Source: Aequitasia blattaphilus (GTDB lineage Bacteria > Bacillota > Clostridia > Lachnospirales > Lachnospiraceae). From it: a stretch of DNA of 64,000 nt. Each line of letters starts with the position of its first letter. The first letter of the stretch is position 1. Both the position numbers and the translations under genes were made by a program. The notes beneath the pieces were generated by a model, which was not told the DNA's origin, did no database searches, and saw only the letters and a list, made by a program, of their open reading frames with translations. Of this stretch, positions 28,511-36,641 are shown piece after piece. The stretch is from positions 47,912 through 111,911 of the forward strand of contig NZ_JAMXOD010000012.1 in the NCBI RefSeq assembly GCF_024721305.1. Reading direction: 5' to 3'.

Positions 28511-28794
28511 TTGATAGATAACAACAGAAAAAGCATGTTAAAATTGTGCAAAATGTATATTTTCATTGATAAAACGTTAAAAAAGTAACGGTATTCATGC
28601 AATGCACCAAAGGAATAGAATGAAAATTGGATAAAAAGCACAAAAACCTATATAAAATAAATTTACAAAAAGAAAGAATGGAAAATGAGATGGAGTTTTA
28701 GGAGGTACCTTTAATATGTAAGAAAAGCACAAGTATAGTGGGCGTTTGGAAAGAATGTATAAGAAAACTGAAAAAATTTATTAAGAATTCACAA
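28511..28794. other. AT-rich divergent intergenic region
   Basis: No convincing gene lies between the two divergent promoters. At 28700-28721 AGGAGG is followed 10 nt later by ATG and immediately TAA, a start-stop arrangement with no product; downstream in the same frame is a short open stretch to a TAA near 28780. It may be a relic of a small gene. Confidence 0.4.
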
Positions 28795-28823
28795 TTGACA
28801 GAAGAAAGATTAAAATATAGACT
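28795..28823 (+). promoter_or_regulatory. Promoter of the polyol catabolic operon
   Basis: Perfect -35 TTGACA (28795-28800), 17-nt spacer, -10 TAGACT (28818-28823). Confidence 0.65.
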
Positions 28824-28825
28824 TA

Positions 28826-28842
28826 AGTAAAGAAAGTTAACA
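28826..28842. promoter_or_regulatory. 17-bp operator box at the catabolic promoter
   Basis: AGTAAAGAAAGTTAACA, 14/17 identical to the importer box read on its coding strand, and likewise starting exactly 2 nt after the -10 hexamer. The equal geometry argues for one shared repressor. Confidence 0.6.
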
Positions 28843-28879
28843 TAAGTATGACGATATAAAACGAAAGGAAGGTAGACAA

Positions 28880-29965
28880 ATGAGTAATTTACCAGAGAAA
28901 ATGAAAGCAGTAGTAGCGTATGCACCGGGAGACTATCGGTTTGAAATTGTGGACACTCCAAGAGCGGGAGAAGGAGAAATGATTTTAAAGGTGGAAGCGT
29001 GTGGAGTGTGCGCGGGAGATACAAAGGCGTATGCAGGTGCAGAAAGTTTTTGGGGAGGGAATGGCCAACCCGCTTATATAAAAGCACCTATGATTCCCGG
29101 ACACGAGTTTGTGGGACGCGTGGTAGAGATGGGTCCGAATGTAAAGGGAGATTGGAAAATAGGTGATCGCATTTGTCCAGAGCAGATAGTACCTTGTGGT
29201 GAATGCATGTTTTGCAAAACAGGACGTCACTGGATGTGTGAAAAGCATGACTTGTTTGGATTTCAGAATAATGTCAATGGTGGAATGGCGGAATATGTAA
29301 AATTAACGAAAGAAGCTCTTCCTTATCGTGTTCCAGAGGGCATGCCGATTGAAAAGGCAGCGCTTATCGAACCTTATGGATGTTCTTTTCACTGCGTTGA
29401 GAGAGCACAAGTTACAACTTCGGACGTCGTAGTGCTGTCAGGAGTGGGGACTTTAGGTCTGGGAATGGTTGGAGCAATCCGAAGAGGAAATCCGAAGGCT
29501 TTAATTGTTTTGGACATGAGCGATGAGAGACTGGCAAAGGCGAAGGAGTTTGGAGCAGATGTGGTTATGAATCCTGGGAAAGAGGATGTTGTTGCGAAAA
29601 TCAAAGAAATGACAGGTGGATATGGATGTGACATCTATATAGAAGCAACAGGACACCCTTCAAGTGTAACGCAAGGGTTGGCGGCCATCAGAAAAATGGG
29701 ACGTTTTGTGGAATTTTCTGTTTTTGCACAAGATGTGACTTGTGACTGGTCGATTATTTCGGATCGAAAAGAGCTTGATCTTTTGGGCGCACATCTGAGT
29801 CCTTTCTGTTACGATACTGTAATTGACTGGATTGACAAGGGGATTTTGCCAACAGACGGCGTGGTTACAAATCAATTTGCTATTGAAGATTGGGAAGAGG
29901 CCTTCCGAATTGCAAAGACAGGTGAAGATGGTGCCCTTAAAGTTGTATTGGTGCCAGGATTATAG
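28880..29965 (+). CDS. Zn-dependent polyol dehydrogenase, erythritol/L-threitol dehydrogenase-like
   Basis: A 361-residue medium-chain dehydrogenase: catalytic Zn ligands in ACGVCAGD and GHEFVGR, structural-zinc Cys cluster CGECMFCKTGRHWMC, and NAD fold GVGTLGLGM near residue 193. Its start (LPEKMKAVV) and the segment WSIISDRKELDLLGAHLSP closely resemble, from memory, the erythritol/L-threitol dehydrogenase EltD of Mycobacterium. It would oxidise a tetritol to erythrulose with NAD+. The neighbouring DhaK/DhaL and RpiB fit that route. A related polyol remains possible. Confidence 0.75.
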   Translation: MSNLPEKMKAVVAYAPGDYRFEIVDTPRAGEGEMILKVEACGVCAGDTKAYAGAESFWGGNGQPAYIKAPMIPGHEFVGRVVEMGPNVKGDWKIGDRICPEQIVPCGECMFCKTGRHWMCEKHDLFGFQNNVNGGMAEYVKLTKEALPYRVPEGMPIEKAALIEPYGCSFHCVERAQVTTSDVVVLSGVGTLGLGMVGAIRRGNPKALIVLDMSDERLAKAKEFGADVVMNPGKEDVVAKIKEMTGGYGCDIYIEATGHPSSVTQGLAAIRKMGRFVEFSVFAQDVTCDWSIISDRKELDLLGAHLSPFCYDTVIDWIDKGILPTDGVVTNQFAIEDWEEAFRIAKTGEDGALKVVLVPGL

Positions 29966-29976
29966 GAGGAATAGTT

Positions 29977-30972
29977 ATGCAGAGAATATTAAACAATCCA
30001 GATAATATCGTAGATGAAATGTTGGAAGGTTTTTTAAAGACTCACAAAGATATTGTGTCTAAGACAGACAACAAGAGAGTGGTAAAAGCAAGAAAAATCA
30101 GAGATAACAAAGTGGGAGTTGTAACGGGAGGAGGTTCGGGACACAAGCCTGCATTTATTGGTTATGTGGGAGAGAATATGTGTGATACTGCGGCAGTAGG
30201 TGAGATTTGTTCCTCTCCCACAGCAGCAGCTTTCCTGGATGCATTCAAAGAAGCAGATCAAGGACAAGGAGTGGCTTGCCTTTATGGAAATTATTCTGGT
30301 GACAATATGAATGTAAAGATGGCTGTGAAGATGGCGAAGCGAGAAGGGATCACAGTGAAGACTGTGGTGGCAAATGATGATGTTGCCTCTGCTCCGAAGG
30401 ATCAGCTTGAAAAAAGAAGAGGTGTGGCAGGCGAGATATTTATGTGGAAAGCTGGAGGTGCAAAGGCAGCACTTGGCGGAACGTTGGATGAAGTGATTGG
30501 AGCTGCACAAAAAGCGATTGATAATACAAGAAGCGTGGGAATTGGACTGACCCCTTGTACGCTTCCGGCAGTAGGACATCCGAATTTTCAAATAAAAGAA
30601 GGCACGATGGAAGTGGGGATTGGGCATCACGGTGAACCGGGAATAGAAGTATGTGAGCTGGAGACGGCCAAAGAAATGGCAAAGAGAATGGTGGATTTGG
30701 TGGCGGCTGATAAACCATTTGAAAAAGGTGACGAGGTGGCAGTGCTGGTATCGGGATTGGGAGCGACACCGGTTATGGAGCTTTATGTTTTGTATGATGA
30801 AATCGACCAGTTGTTAGAGAAACGAGGAATTGTAACACATAGAAGTTATGTGGGGAATTATTTCACATCATTAGAAATGATGGGAGCTACTCTGACAATT
30901 ATGAAGCTGGATGATGAATTGAAAGAGTTAGTGGATCTGCCAGTGGAGACAATGGGACTCACCCAGAAATAG
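29977..30972 (+). CDS. dhaK: DhaK-type ketose kinase subunit (dihydroxyacetone/erythrulose kinase)
   Basis: A 331-residue DhaK family protein that binds the keto-substrate covalently. The substrate motif VTGGGSGHKPAF is near residue 49 and the hemiaminal-forming His is in GIGHHGEPGIEV near residue 220. Paired with DhaL 12 nt downstream. DhaK enzymes classically use dihydroxyacetone, but relatives (DerK/LerK types) phosphorylate erythrulose; the dehydrogenase before it and RpiB after it favour erythrulose. DhaM is absent here, so the phosphate donor (ATP or PTS) is open. Confidence 0.88.
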   Translation: MQRILNNPDNIVDEMLEGFLKTHKDIVSKTDNKRVVKARKIRDNKVGVVTGGGSGHKPAFIGYVGENMCDTAAVGEICSSPTAAAFLDAFKEADQGQGVACLYGNYSGDNMNVKMAVKMAKREGITVKTVVANDDVASAPKDQLEKRRGVAGEIFMWKAGGAKAALGGTLDEVIGAAQKAIDNTRSVGIGLTPCTLPAVGHPNFQIKEGTMEVGIGHHGEPGIEVCELETAKEMAKRMVDLVAADKPFEKGDEVAVLVSGLGATPVMELYVLYDEIDQLLEKRGIVTHRSYVGNYFTSLEMMGATLTIMKLDDELKELVDLPVETMGLTQK

Positions 30973-30984
30973 TAGGAGGAAAAC

Positions 30985-31611
30985 GTGGCGATGTTTAAAA
31001 ATGAAAATGGTAAAAGCGTGCTATTAAAAATGGTAAAAGGGATTCAAGAGAATAAAGCTTATTTAGGAGAAGTGGATGGTCTGATTGGCGATGGAGACCA
31101 TGGAATGAATATGAATAAAGGGTTTTCGGTATTTGAGGAACGGTTTAAGGATAAAGAATTTAGCTTTGCAGATGGTTTATATGAGCTTGGGAATATTTTG
31201 TTTTCGGAAATTGGAGGTTCTATGGGACCGATTTACGGAACGATTTTTATGGATGCAGCAGAAGCAGGTGAAGACTTTGATGAAATTGGAAGAGCGGAAT
31301 TGATGACAATGCTGGAGGCAGGATTATCAGGTCTGCAGGAGATTGTGGAGGCAAAAGTGGGAGATAAGACCCTTGTGGATACACTTTCACCGGCAGTTGA
31401 TGCTTTGAGAGAAGAGAGGGATTTTAAAAGCTCCTTGTTGGAAATGAAAAAAGCAGCAGAAGATGGCAGGGACAAAACCAAAGATATGATGGCAAAGTTT
31501 GGACGTTCTGCCAGACTTGGTGAACGTTCCCGCGGAGTGTTGGATGCTGGAGCCACTTCTTGTTGTATTATTTTAACAACAATGGCAGATGGTATTATGG
31601 AATACTTATAG
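30985..31611 (+). CDS. dhaL: DhaL-type nucleotide-binding kinase subunit
   Basis: A 208-residue helical-barrel subunit holding the ADP/ATP and Mg. The Asp-rich Mg motif GLIGDGDHGMNMNKGF is near residue 34, and the nucleotide loop GGSMGPIYGT near residue 77. It acts with DhaK. The GTG start at 30985 follows AGGAGG; an ATG six bases later is an alternative. Confidence 0.88.
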   Translation: MAMFKNENGKSVLLKMVKGIQENKAYLGEVDGLIGDGDHGMNMNKGFSVFEERFKDKEFSFADGLYELGNILFSEIGGSMGPIYGTIFMDAAEAGEDFDEIGRAELMTMLEAGLSGLQEIVEAKVGDKTLVDTLSPAVDALREERDFKSSLLEMKKAAEDGRDKTKDMMAKFGRSARLGERSRGVLDAGATSCCIILTTMADGIMEYL

Positions 31612-31641
31612 AAAATTAATAAAGAAAAAGGCACGCGGTTC

Positions 31642-31670
31642 TTGATTCAAAGGTTGAATTAGAGTATACT
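31642..31670 (+). promoter_or_regulatory. Candidate internal promoter for the transaldolase-transketolase genes
   Basis: TTGATT (31642-31647), 17-nt spacer, TATACT (31665-31670), ~215 bp before the transaldolase gene. Confidence 0.45.
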
Positions 31671-31821
31671 ATTGAATGGTGCCAAAGCAAATGAAGTTAT
31701 TCTATATCCTACTGTTGCTATGATTGAAAATGAACACGGAGTGATTAGGGATGGTCACATAAGTGAACAGAGGAAGTCAAAGGAGCAACATACTCATTTA
31801 TGTGTATGGGGGAACGAGTAA
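31669..31821 (+). pseudogene. Possible remnant of a deleted gene
   Basis: The 273-bp gap after dhaL holds an open stretch of 50 codons with protein-like composition (AKANEVILYPTVAMIENEHG and onward) but no ribosome site and an in-frame TAG just upstream. The phrase looks like a real C-terminal fragment, but I do not recognise the family. It may be the relic of an additional catabolic enzyme removed between dhaL and the transaldolase gene. Confidence 0.3.
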
Positions 31822-31884
31822 TCGGATCGAATGAACGAATTGGAAGAAGCCCACAACAAAGAAAGAGAATAAAGGAGAAAAGCG

Positions 31885-32538
31885 ATGAAATTTTTTATTG
31901 ACACTGCAAACGTGGAGGATATCAAAAAGGCAAACGACATGGGTGTGATTTGTGGAGTTACTACAAACCCATCATTGATTGCAAAAGAAGGCCGTAATTT
32001 TGAAGAAGTAATAGCAGAAATCGCTTCTATTGTGGATGGACCAATAAGTGGTGAGGTTAAAGCGACTACCGTTGATGCAGAAGGAATGATTGCAGAAGGT
32101 AGAGAGATTGCAAAGATTCACCCAAACATGGTAGTTAAAATCCCGATGACAGTAGAAGGATTAAAAGCTTGTAAGGTACTTACCGAAGAAGGAATTAAAA
32201 CAAATGTAACCCTTATTTTTACAGCAGCACAGGCGTTACTCGCAGCAAGAGCTGGAGCAACATACGTATCACCTTTCCTTGGTAGATTAGATGATATTTC
32301 TGTAAGAGGCGTTGATCTGATTTCTGAGATTTCTGAAATTTTCAATGTCGCAGGTTTGGATACAGAGATTATTTGTGCAAGTGTAAGAAACCCAATTCAT
32401 GTAACCGACTGTGCATTAGCAGGTGCAGACATTGCAACGGTTCCATACGGTGTAATTGAACAAATGACAAAGCATCCTCTTACAACAGAAGGAATTGCGA
32501 AGTTTCAGGCAGATTACAAAGCAGTGTTTGGTGAATAA
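31885..32538 (+). CDS. Transaldolase, TalC/FSA-type short form
   Basis: A 217-residue TIM-barrel aldolase. Motifs: [10 protein letters not shown] at the start, GVTTNPSLI near residue 25, and the Schiff-base Lys in VVKIPMT near residue 84. The short form includes true transaldolases and fructose-6-phosphate aldolases, which motifs alone do not separate. Next to transketolase it most likely moves dihydroxyacetone units between sugar phosphates, using erythrose-4-phosphate. AAGGAG precedes it. Confidence 0.88.
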   Translation: MKFFIDTANVEDIKKANDMGVICGVTTNPSLIAKEGRNFEEVIAEIASIVDGPISGEVKATTVDAEGMIAEGREIAKIHPNMVVKIPMTVEGLKACKVLTEEGIKTNVTLIFTAAQALLAARAGATYVSPFLGRLDDISVRGVDLISEISEIFNVAGLDTEIICASVRNPIHVTDCALAGADIATVPYGVIEQMTKHPLTTEGIAKFQADYKAVFGE

Positions 32539-32551
32539 GAGGAGGAAATAA

Positions 32552-33388
32552 ATGAACGAGTTGGAACTAAAAAAGATTGCTTGTGAAGTTCGTAAAGGAA
32601 TCGTAACGGCAGTTCATAGTGCAAAAGCGGGACATCCAGGCGGATCTCTATCTGCTGCGGATATTTATACATATTTATACTTTGAAGAAATGAATATTGA
32701 TCCAAAGAATCCGAAAAATCCAGAGAGAGACCGATTTGTCTTGTCAAAAGGTCATACATCTCCAGGATACTATTCTACTTTAGCCCAAAGAGGATTTTTC
32801 CCGGTTGAAGATTTGAAAACTTTTCGTCATCTAGGATCTTACCTTCAAGGACATCCGGATATGAAGCATATACCAGGTGTGGATATGAGTAGTGGTTCTC
32901 TGGGTCAGGGAATCTCTGCGGCAGTTGGAATGGCAATTGCAGGTAAAATGAAGAAAAAGGATTACAGAGTTTATACATTATTAGGAGATGGAGAAATTCA
33001 AGAAGGTCAGGTATGGGAGGCTTCTATGTTAGCAGCTCACAGAAAACTGGACAACTTGGTTGTAATTGTAGACAACAATGATTTGCAAATTGATGGATCA
33101 ATCAAAGATGTAAACTCTCCCTATCCAATTGATAAAAAGTTTGAAGCTTTCAATTTCCACGTGATTAATATCTGTGGACATAACTTTGATGAACTGAAGG
33201 CAGCCTTTGACGAAGCAAAAACCGTGAAAGGAAAACCAACTGCAATCATTGCCAAGACAGTAAAAGGAAAATGCGTATCTTTTATGGAAAACAAAGCAGA
33301 GTGGCATGGTGCTGCACCAAATGATGAACAGTATGCAGTTGCAATGGCAGATTTAGAAAAGGTAGGTGAAGAACTATGTCAGAAGTAA
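32552..33388 (+). CDS. Transketolase, N-terminal (ThDP-binding) subunit
   Basis: A 278-residue half transketolase. It holds the ThDP diphosphate/Mg motif LGDGEIQEGQVWEA near residue 148 and the substrate-contact GHPGGSLSAADIY segment near residue 28. The split form is common in Clostridia. The C-terminal half starts inside its 3' end (13-nt overlap), ensuring balanced synthesis. Confidence 0.93.
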   Translation: MNELELKKIACEVRKGIVTAVHSAKAGHPGGSLSAADIYTYLYFEEMNIDPKNPKNPERDRFVLSKGHTSPGYYSTLAQRGFFPVEDLKTFRHLGSYLQGHPDMKHIPGVDMSSGSLGQGISAAVGMAIAGKMKKKDYRVYTLLGDGEIQEGQVWEASMLAAHRKLDNLVVIVDNNDLQIDGSIKDVNSPYPIDKKFEAFNFHVINICGHNFDELKAAFDEAKTVKGKPTAIIAKTVKGKCVSFMENKAEWHGAAPNDEQYAVAMADLEKVGEELCQK

Positions 33389-34314
33389 AGAAAATAGCAA
33401 CGAGAGATAGTTACGGTAATGCCCTTGTTGAGCTTGCCGAAAAATATGATGACTTAGTAGTTCTTGACGCAGACCTTGCAGCAGCGACAAAGACGGGTGT
33501 TTTGAAAAAAGCATATCCAGATCTTCACATTGACTGTGGTATTGCAGAGTGTAATATGATGGTGGTAGCGGCAGGAATGTCAACCTGTGGATTTGTACCT
33601 TTTGCAAGTACCTTTGCAATGTTTGCAGCGGGAAGAGCATTTGAGCAAGTGAGAAACTCCATAGGATATCCACATATGAATGTGAAAATTGGAGCAACTC
33701 ATGCAGGAATCTCTGTAGGAGAAGACGGGGCATCTCATCAGTGTAATGAGGATATCGCTCTTATGCGTACCATTCCTGGAATGGTGATTTTAAACCCCGC
33801 AGATGATGTGGAAGCAAAGGCAGCTGTTCACGCAGCGTATAAGCACGACGGACCTGTGTATCTGCGATTCGGAAGACTTGCAGTGCCAGTTATTAATGAT
33901 CATGCAGATTATAAGTTTGAAATCGGAAAAGCAGTTACTTTAAGAGAAGGAACAGATGTTACTTTAATTGCAACAGGGCTGCCGGTATCAAACACTTTGG
34001 AAGCGGCAGAAATGCTTGCGGCAGAAGGAATCAGTGCGGAAGTAATTAACATGCATACAATTAAACCAATTGATAAGGATGCAATTCTTGCTTCTGCAAA
34101 GAAGACAAAGAAGATTATTACAATTGAAGAACATTCTGTGCTTGGTGGACTTGGTGGAGCAGTCAGTGAAGTGGTTGCAGAGACAAACGCAGCAAGCGTA
34201 CACCGGATTGGAATCGAAGATGTATTTGGAGAATCTGGACCGGCAGTGGAATTATTAAAGAAGTATGGCTTAGATGCAGAAGGCATCTACAAAAAAGTAA
34301 AGAGTTTTATTTAA
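33376..34314 (+). CDS. Transketolase, C-terminal subunit
   Basis: A 312-residue subunit with the pyrimidine-binding domain (GIAECNMMVVAAGMSTCG near residue 55, with the catalytic Glu) and C-terminal transketolase domain (TIEEHSVLGGLGG near residue 250). With the upstream half it interconverts pentose, tetrose and hexose phosphates. It ends at a strong hairpin. Confidence 0.93.
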   Translation: MSEVKKIATRDSYGNALVELAEKYDDLVVLDADLAAATKTGVLKKAYPDLHIDCGIAECNMMVVAAGMSTCGFVPFASTFAMFAAGRAFEQVRNSIGYPHMNVKIGATHAGISVGEDGASHQCNEDIALMRTIPGMVILNPADDVEAKAAVHAAYKHDGPVYLRFGRLAVPVINDHADYKFEIGKAVTLREGTDVTLIATGLPVSNTLEAAEMLAAEGISAEVINMHTIKPIDKDAILASAKKTKKIITIEEHSVLGGLGGAVSEVVAETNAASVHRIGIEDVFGESGPAVELLKKYGLDAEGIYKKVKSFI

Positions 34315-34317
34315 AGC

Positions 34318-34353
34318 TTGGCCAGAGGCACAAATTATGGGCCTCTGGCTTTT
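34318..34353 (+). terminator. Terminator between transketolase and rpiB
   Basis: GCCAGAGGC (34321-34329) pairs with GCCTCTGGC (34341-34349), extended by AGC/GCT, then TTTT. Separates the catabolic operon from rpiB-mdh, at least partly. Confidence 0.82.
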
Positions 34354-34379
34354 AAAGTTTATAAGGAGGATTTAAGAAT

Positions 34380-34817
34380 ATGAAATTAGGAATTGCAAGC
34401 GATCACGCTGGATATGAATTGAAATGTGAAATAATTAACTATTTATCCCAAAAAGGTCTTGACATTCTGGACTATGGAACAGATAATGTAGAGAGTGTTT
34501 CTTATGTGAATTACGGTAAAGTCCTTGGAGAAGCAGTTGCAAAAGGCGAGGTGGAAAAAGGAATTGCCATATGTGGTACAGGTGTTGGTATTTCTATTGC
34601 AGCGAACAAAGTAAAAGGAGTTCGGGCAGCAGTATGTAGTGAGCCGACGACAGCAAGATTAGTAAAACAACACAACAATGCAAATGTAATCGCATTTGGA
34701 GCAAGAATAGTAGGAACAGAAGTTGCTAAGTTTATTGTAGACGAGTGGCTGGATGCTGAATTTCAAGGTGGGAGACACGCAGAGAGAATCAGTGAAATAC
34801 ATTCGATAGAAGACTAA
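34380..34817 (+). CDS. rpiB: RpiB/LacAB-family sugar-phosphate isomerase
   Basis: A 145-residue isomerase: start IASDHAGYELK, catalytic loop AICGTGVGISIAANK near residue 63 (Cys as base), and HNNANVIAFGAR near residue 97. RpiB interconverts ribose-5- and ribulose-5-phosphate. In erythritol/threitol pathways (EryI/DerI) an RpiB paralogue converts D-erythrulose-4-phosphate to D-erythrose-4-phosphate, which suits this neighbourhood. Motifs do not separate the two roles. Confidence 0.9.
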   Translation: MKLGIASDHAGYELKCEIINYLSQKGLDILDYGTDNVESVSYVNYGKVLGEAVAKGEVEKGIAICGTGVGISIAANKVKGVRAAVCSEPTTARLVKQHNNANVIAFGARIVGTEVAKFIVDEWLDAEFQGGRHAERISEIHSIED

Positions 34818-34818
34818 T

Positions 34819-34851
34819 TTTTTTAACTATCGATTGTTAAAAAATAAACGA
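34819..34851. promoter_or_regulatory. Inverted repeat and Rex-like half site before mdh
   Basis: TTTTTTAAC and GTTAAAAAA form a 9-bp inverted repeat (34819-34844). Overlapping it, TTGTTAA-AAAA-TAAACGA (34834-34851) matches the Rex pattern with one perfect half and 5/7 in the other. A candidate redox switch for the mdh-hdr-frd operon. Confidence 0.4.
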
Positions 34852-34873
34852 AATCCAAGGAGGAAAAGTTATT

Positions 34874-35821
34874 ATGAGCAGGAAAATTACGGTTATCGGA
34901 GCGGGAAGTGTAGGGGCAACAATTGCTTATACATTATCATTGGAGAGTCTGGCATCAGAGATCGTGTTGATTGATATCAACAAAGAAAAAGTAGAAGGCG
35001 AGGTTATGGACATCGCTCAAGGCATGAGTTTCAGGGATCCTATTTCAATTATAGCAGGAGAATATGAAGATGCAGCAAACTCAGATATCGTTGTAATTAC
35101 ATCAGGAATTGCTCGAAAACCTGGTCAGACAAGAATTGAATTGACACAAACGAATGTAAATATTATGAAAAAAATTGCTCCAGAGATTGTTAAAGTTGCG
35201 CCAAAGGCTCTTTACGTAATCGTAAGCAATCCAGTGGACATTATGACATATGTATTCGCTAAAACTTCAGGATTGCCAGAAAATCAGGTTATTGGATCTG
35301 GAACTACCTTGGATACAGCACGGCTGAAAACTGGTTTATCGGAACACTTTGACGTGGCGCAAAAAAATATTCACGCATACGTATTTGGTGAACACGGTGA
35401 TACCTCGTTTATTCCATGGTCTTGTGCAGCAATCGGTGGAGCGAAGATGGATGAATATACAAAAATTGCTCAGTCCTTTGATAAAGAGACAAAGCCAGTA
35501 GACAAAGAGGCGATGATTGAGTATGTACGCAAATCAGGAGGAAAAATTATTGCCAATAAAGGTGCTACATTCTATGCAATTGCCGTTTCAGTGGTTAAGC
35601 TTTGTGCAAAGCTTTTAGCTTCTTCTGATTCAATTGCCACAGTTTCAACCCTTATGCATGGTGAGTATGGAGTGGATGATGTTTGTCTCAGTGTGCTTAC
35701 TCTGGTAGGACCAAATGGAGTTCAGGGAAAAATACCAGTAGAGCTTAATGATGAAGAAATGGAAAAACTGCATGCCAGTGCAAATGCATTAAAAGAAGTA
35801 ATCAGAGGAATCGAAATCTAA
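34874..35821 (+). CDS. mdh: Malate dehydrogenase of the LDH-like family
   Basis: A 315-residue NAD-dependent 2-hydroxyacid dehydrogenase. NAD fold GAGSVGATIAYTL near residue 9 with Asp34 favouring NAD. The specificity position reads Arg81 (SGIARKPGQTR), where lactate dehydrogenases carry Gln, so oxaloacetate/malate is expected. Catalytic His is in GEHGDTSF near residue 176. Next to fumarase and fumarate reductase genes it supplies malate from oxaloacetate. AGGAGG precedes the start. Confidence 0.85.
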   Translation: MSRKITVIGAGSVGATIAYTLSLESLASEIVLIDINKEKVEGEVMDIAQGMSFRDPISIIAGEYEDAANSDIVVITSGIARKPGQTRIELTQTNVNIMKKIAPEIVKVAPKALYVIVSNPVDIMTYVFAKTSGLPENQVIGSGTTLDTARLKTGLSEHFDVAQKNIHAYVFGEHGDTSFIPWSCAAIGGAKMDEYTKIAQSFDKETKPVDKEAMIEYVRKSGGKIIANKGATFYAIAVSVVKLCAKLLASSDSIATVSTLMHGEYGVDDVCLSVLTLVGPNGVQGKIPVELNDEEMEKLHASANALKEVIRGIEI

Positions 35822-35843
35822 GCAGGAATAAGTAGGAGGAGTT

Positions 35844-36641
35844 ATGACATACAGTTATTACCCGGGATGTACACTTAAAACAAAAGCGAAAGACTTGGAT
35901 ATCTATGCAAGACGTTCGGCAAAGGCTCTTGGAATCGAATTGGAAGAAATAGAAGAATGGCAGTGTTGTGGAGGAGTATATCCTTTGGCAACCGATGAAA
36001 TTGCTTCCAAGCTTTCTTCGGTTCGTGCATTGAATGAGGCAAAAGAAAAGGAGCAGGATTTAGTAACGATGTGTTCCGCCTGTCATCACGTGATTAAACG
36101 TGTGAATGATGATATGGCAAACGTGGAAGATATTCAAACAAGAGCAAACAACTACATGGAGTTGGATACTCCTTATAAGGGAGAGACGAAGGTATATCAT
36201 TTCCTGGAAGTCTTAAGAGATAAGGTAGGGTTTGACAAAATAAAGGAAAAAGTAGTAAATCCCTTAAAAGGAAGAAAAATAGGAGCATATTACGGTTGCC
36301 TGTTGTTGCGGCCAAGTAAGGTTATGGGTTTTGATAATGCTGAAAATCCATCCATTATGGAAGACTTTATTCGAGCATTAGGAGCAACCCCAGTAGTGTA
36401 TCCGTTTCGCAATGAATGTTGTGGTGGATACATATCCTTGAAGGAAGAAAAAAGAACAGTAGAGATGGTGACAAAGATTGTGGAATCTGCAAAAGGCGCA
36501 GAGGCGGAAGGATTGATTACAGCCTGTCCACTTTGTTTGTATAACTTAAATAAAAACAATAGTAAAGCAGATATGCCGGTGTACTATTTTACAGAATTGT
36601 TGGCAGAAGCATTGGGAGTAAAAGAGGAGGTAGAGGCATGA
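35844..36641 (+). CDS. hdrB: HdrB-like heterodisulfide reductase subunit B
   Basis: A 265-residue protein with two CCG domains: YYPGCTLKT, then WQCCGG (near residue 40) and CSACHHV; and YYGCLLLRP, then ECCGGY (near residue 193) and CPLCLYN. This is the full Cys pattern for the two noncubane [4Fe-4S] clusters that reduce disulfides in HdrB. It partners HdrC (4-nt ATGA overlap) and HdrA. The natural acceptor here is unknown: a thiol/disulfide, or the FrdBA pair downstream. Confidence 0.9.
   Translation: MTYSYYPGCTLKTKAKDLDIYARRSAKALGIELEEIEEWQCCGGVYPLATDEIASKLSSVRALNEAKEKEQDLVTMCSACHHVIKRVNDDMANVEDIQTRANNYMELDTPYKGETKVYHFLEVLRDKVGFDKIKEKVVNPLKGRKIGAYYGCLLLRPSKVMGFDNAENPSIMEDFIRALGATPVVYPFRNECCGGYISLKEEKRTVEMVTKIVESAKGAEAEGLITACPLCLYNLNKNNSKADMPVYYFTELLAEALGVKEEVEA

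Noticed and set aside
30034-30769. Long open frames on the - strand opposite dhaK
   Set aside because: No ribosome sites or family motifs; the + strand dhaK frame has clear catalytic motifs, so these are antisense shadows.
31669-31821. Short frame as a functional small protein
   Set aside because: No start with ribosome site and an in-frame stop immediately upstream; kept only as a possible relic.
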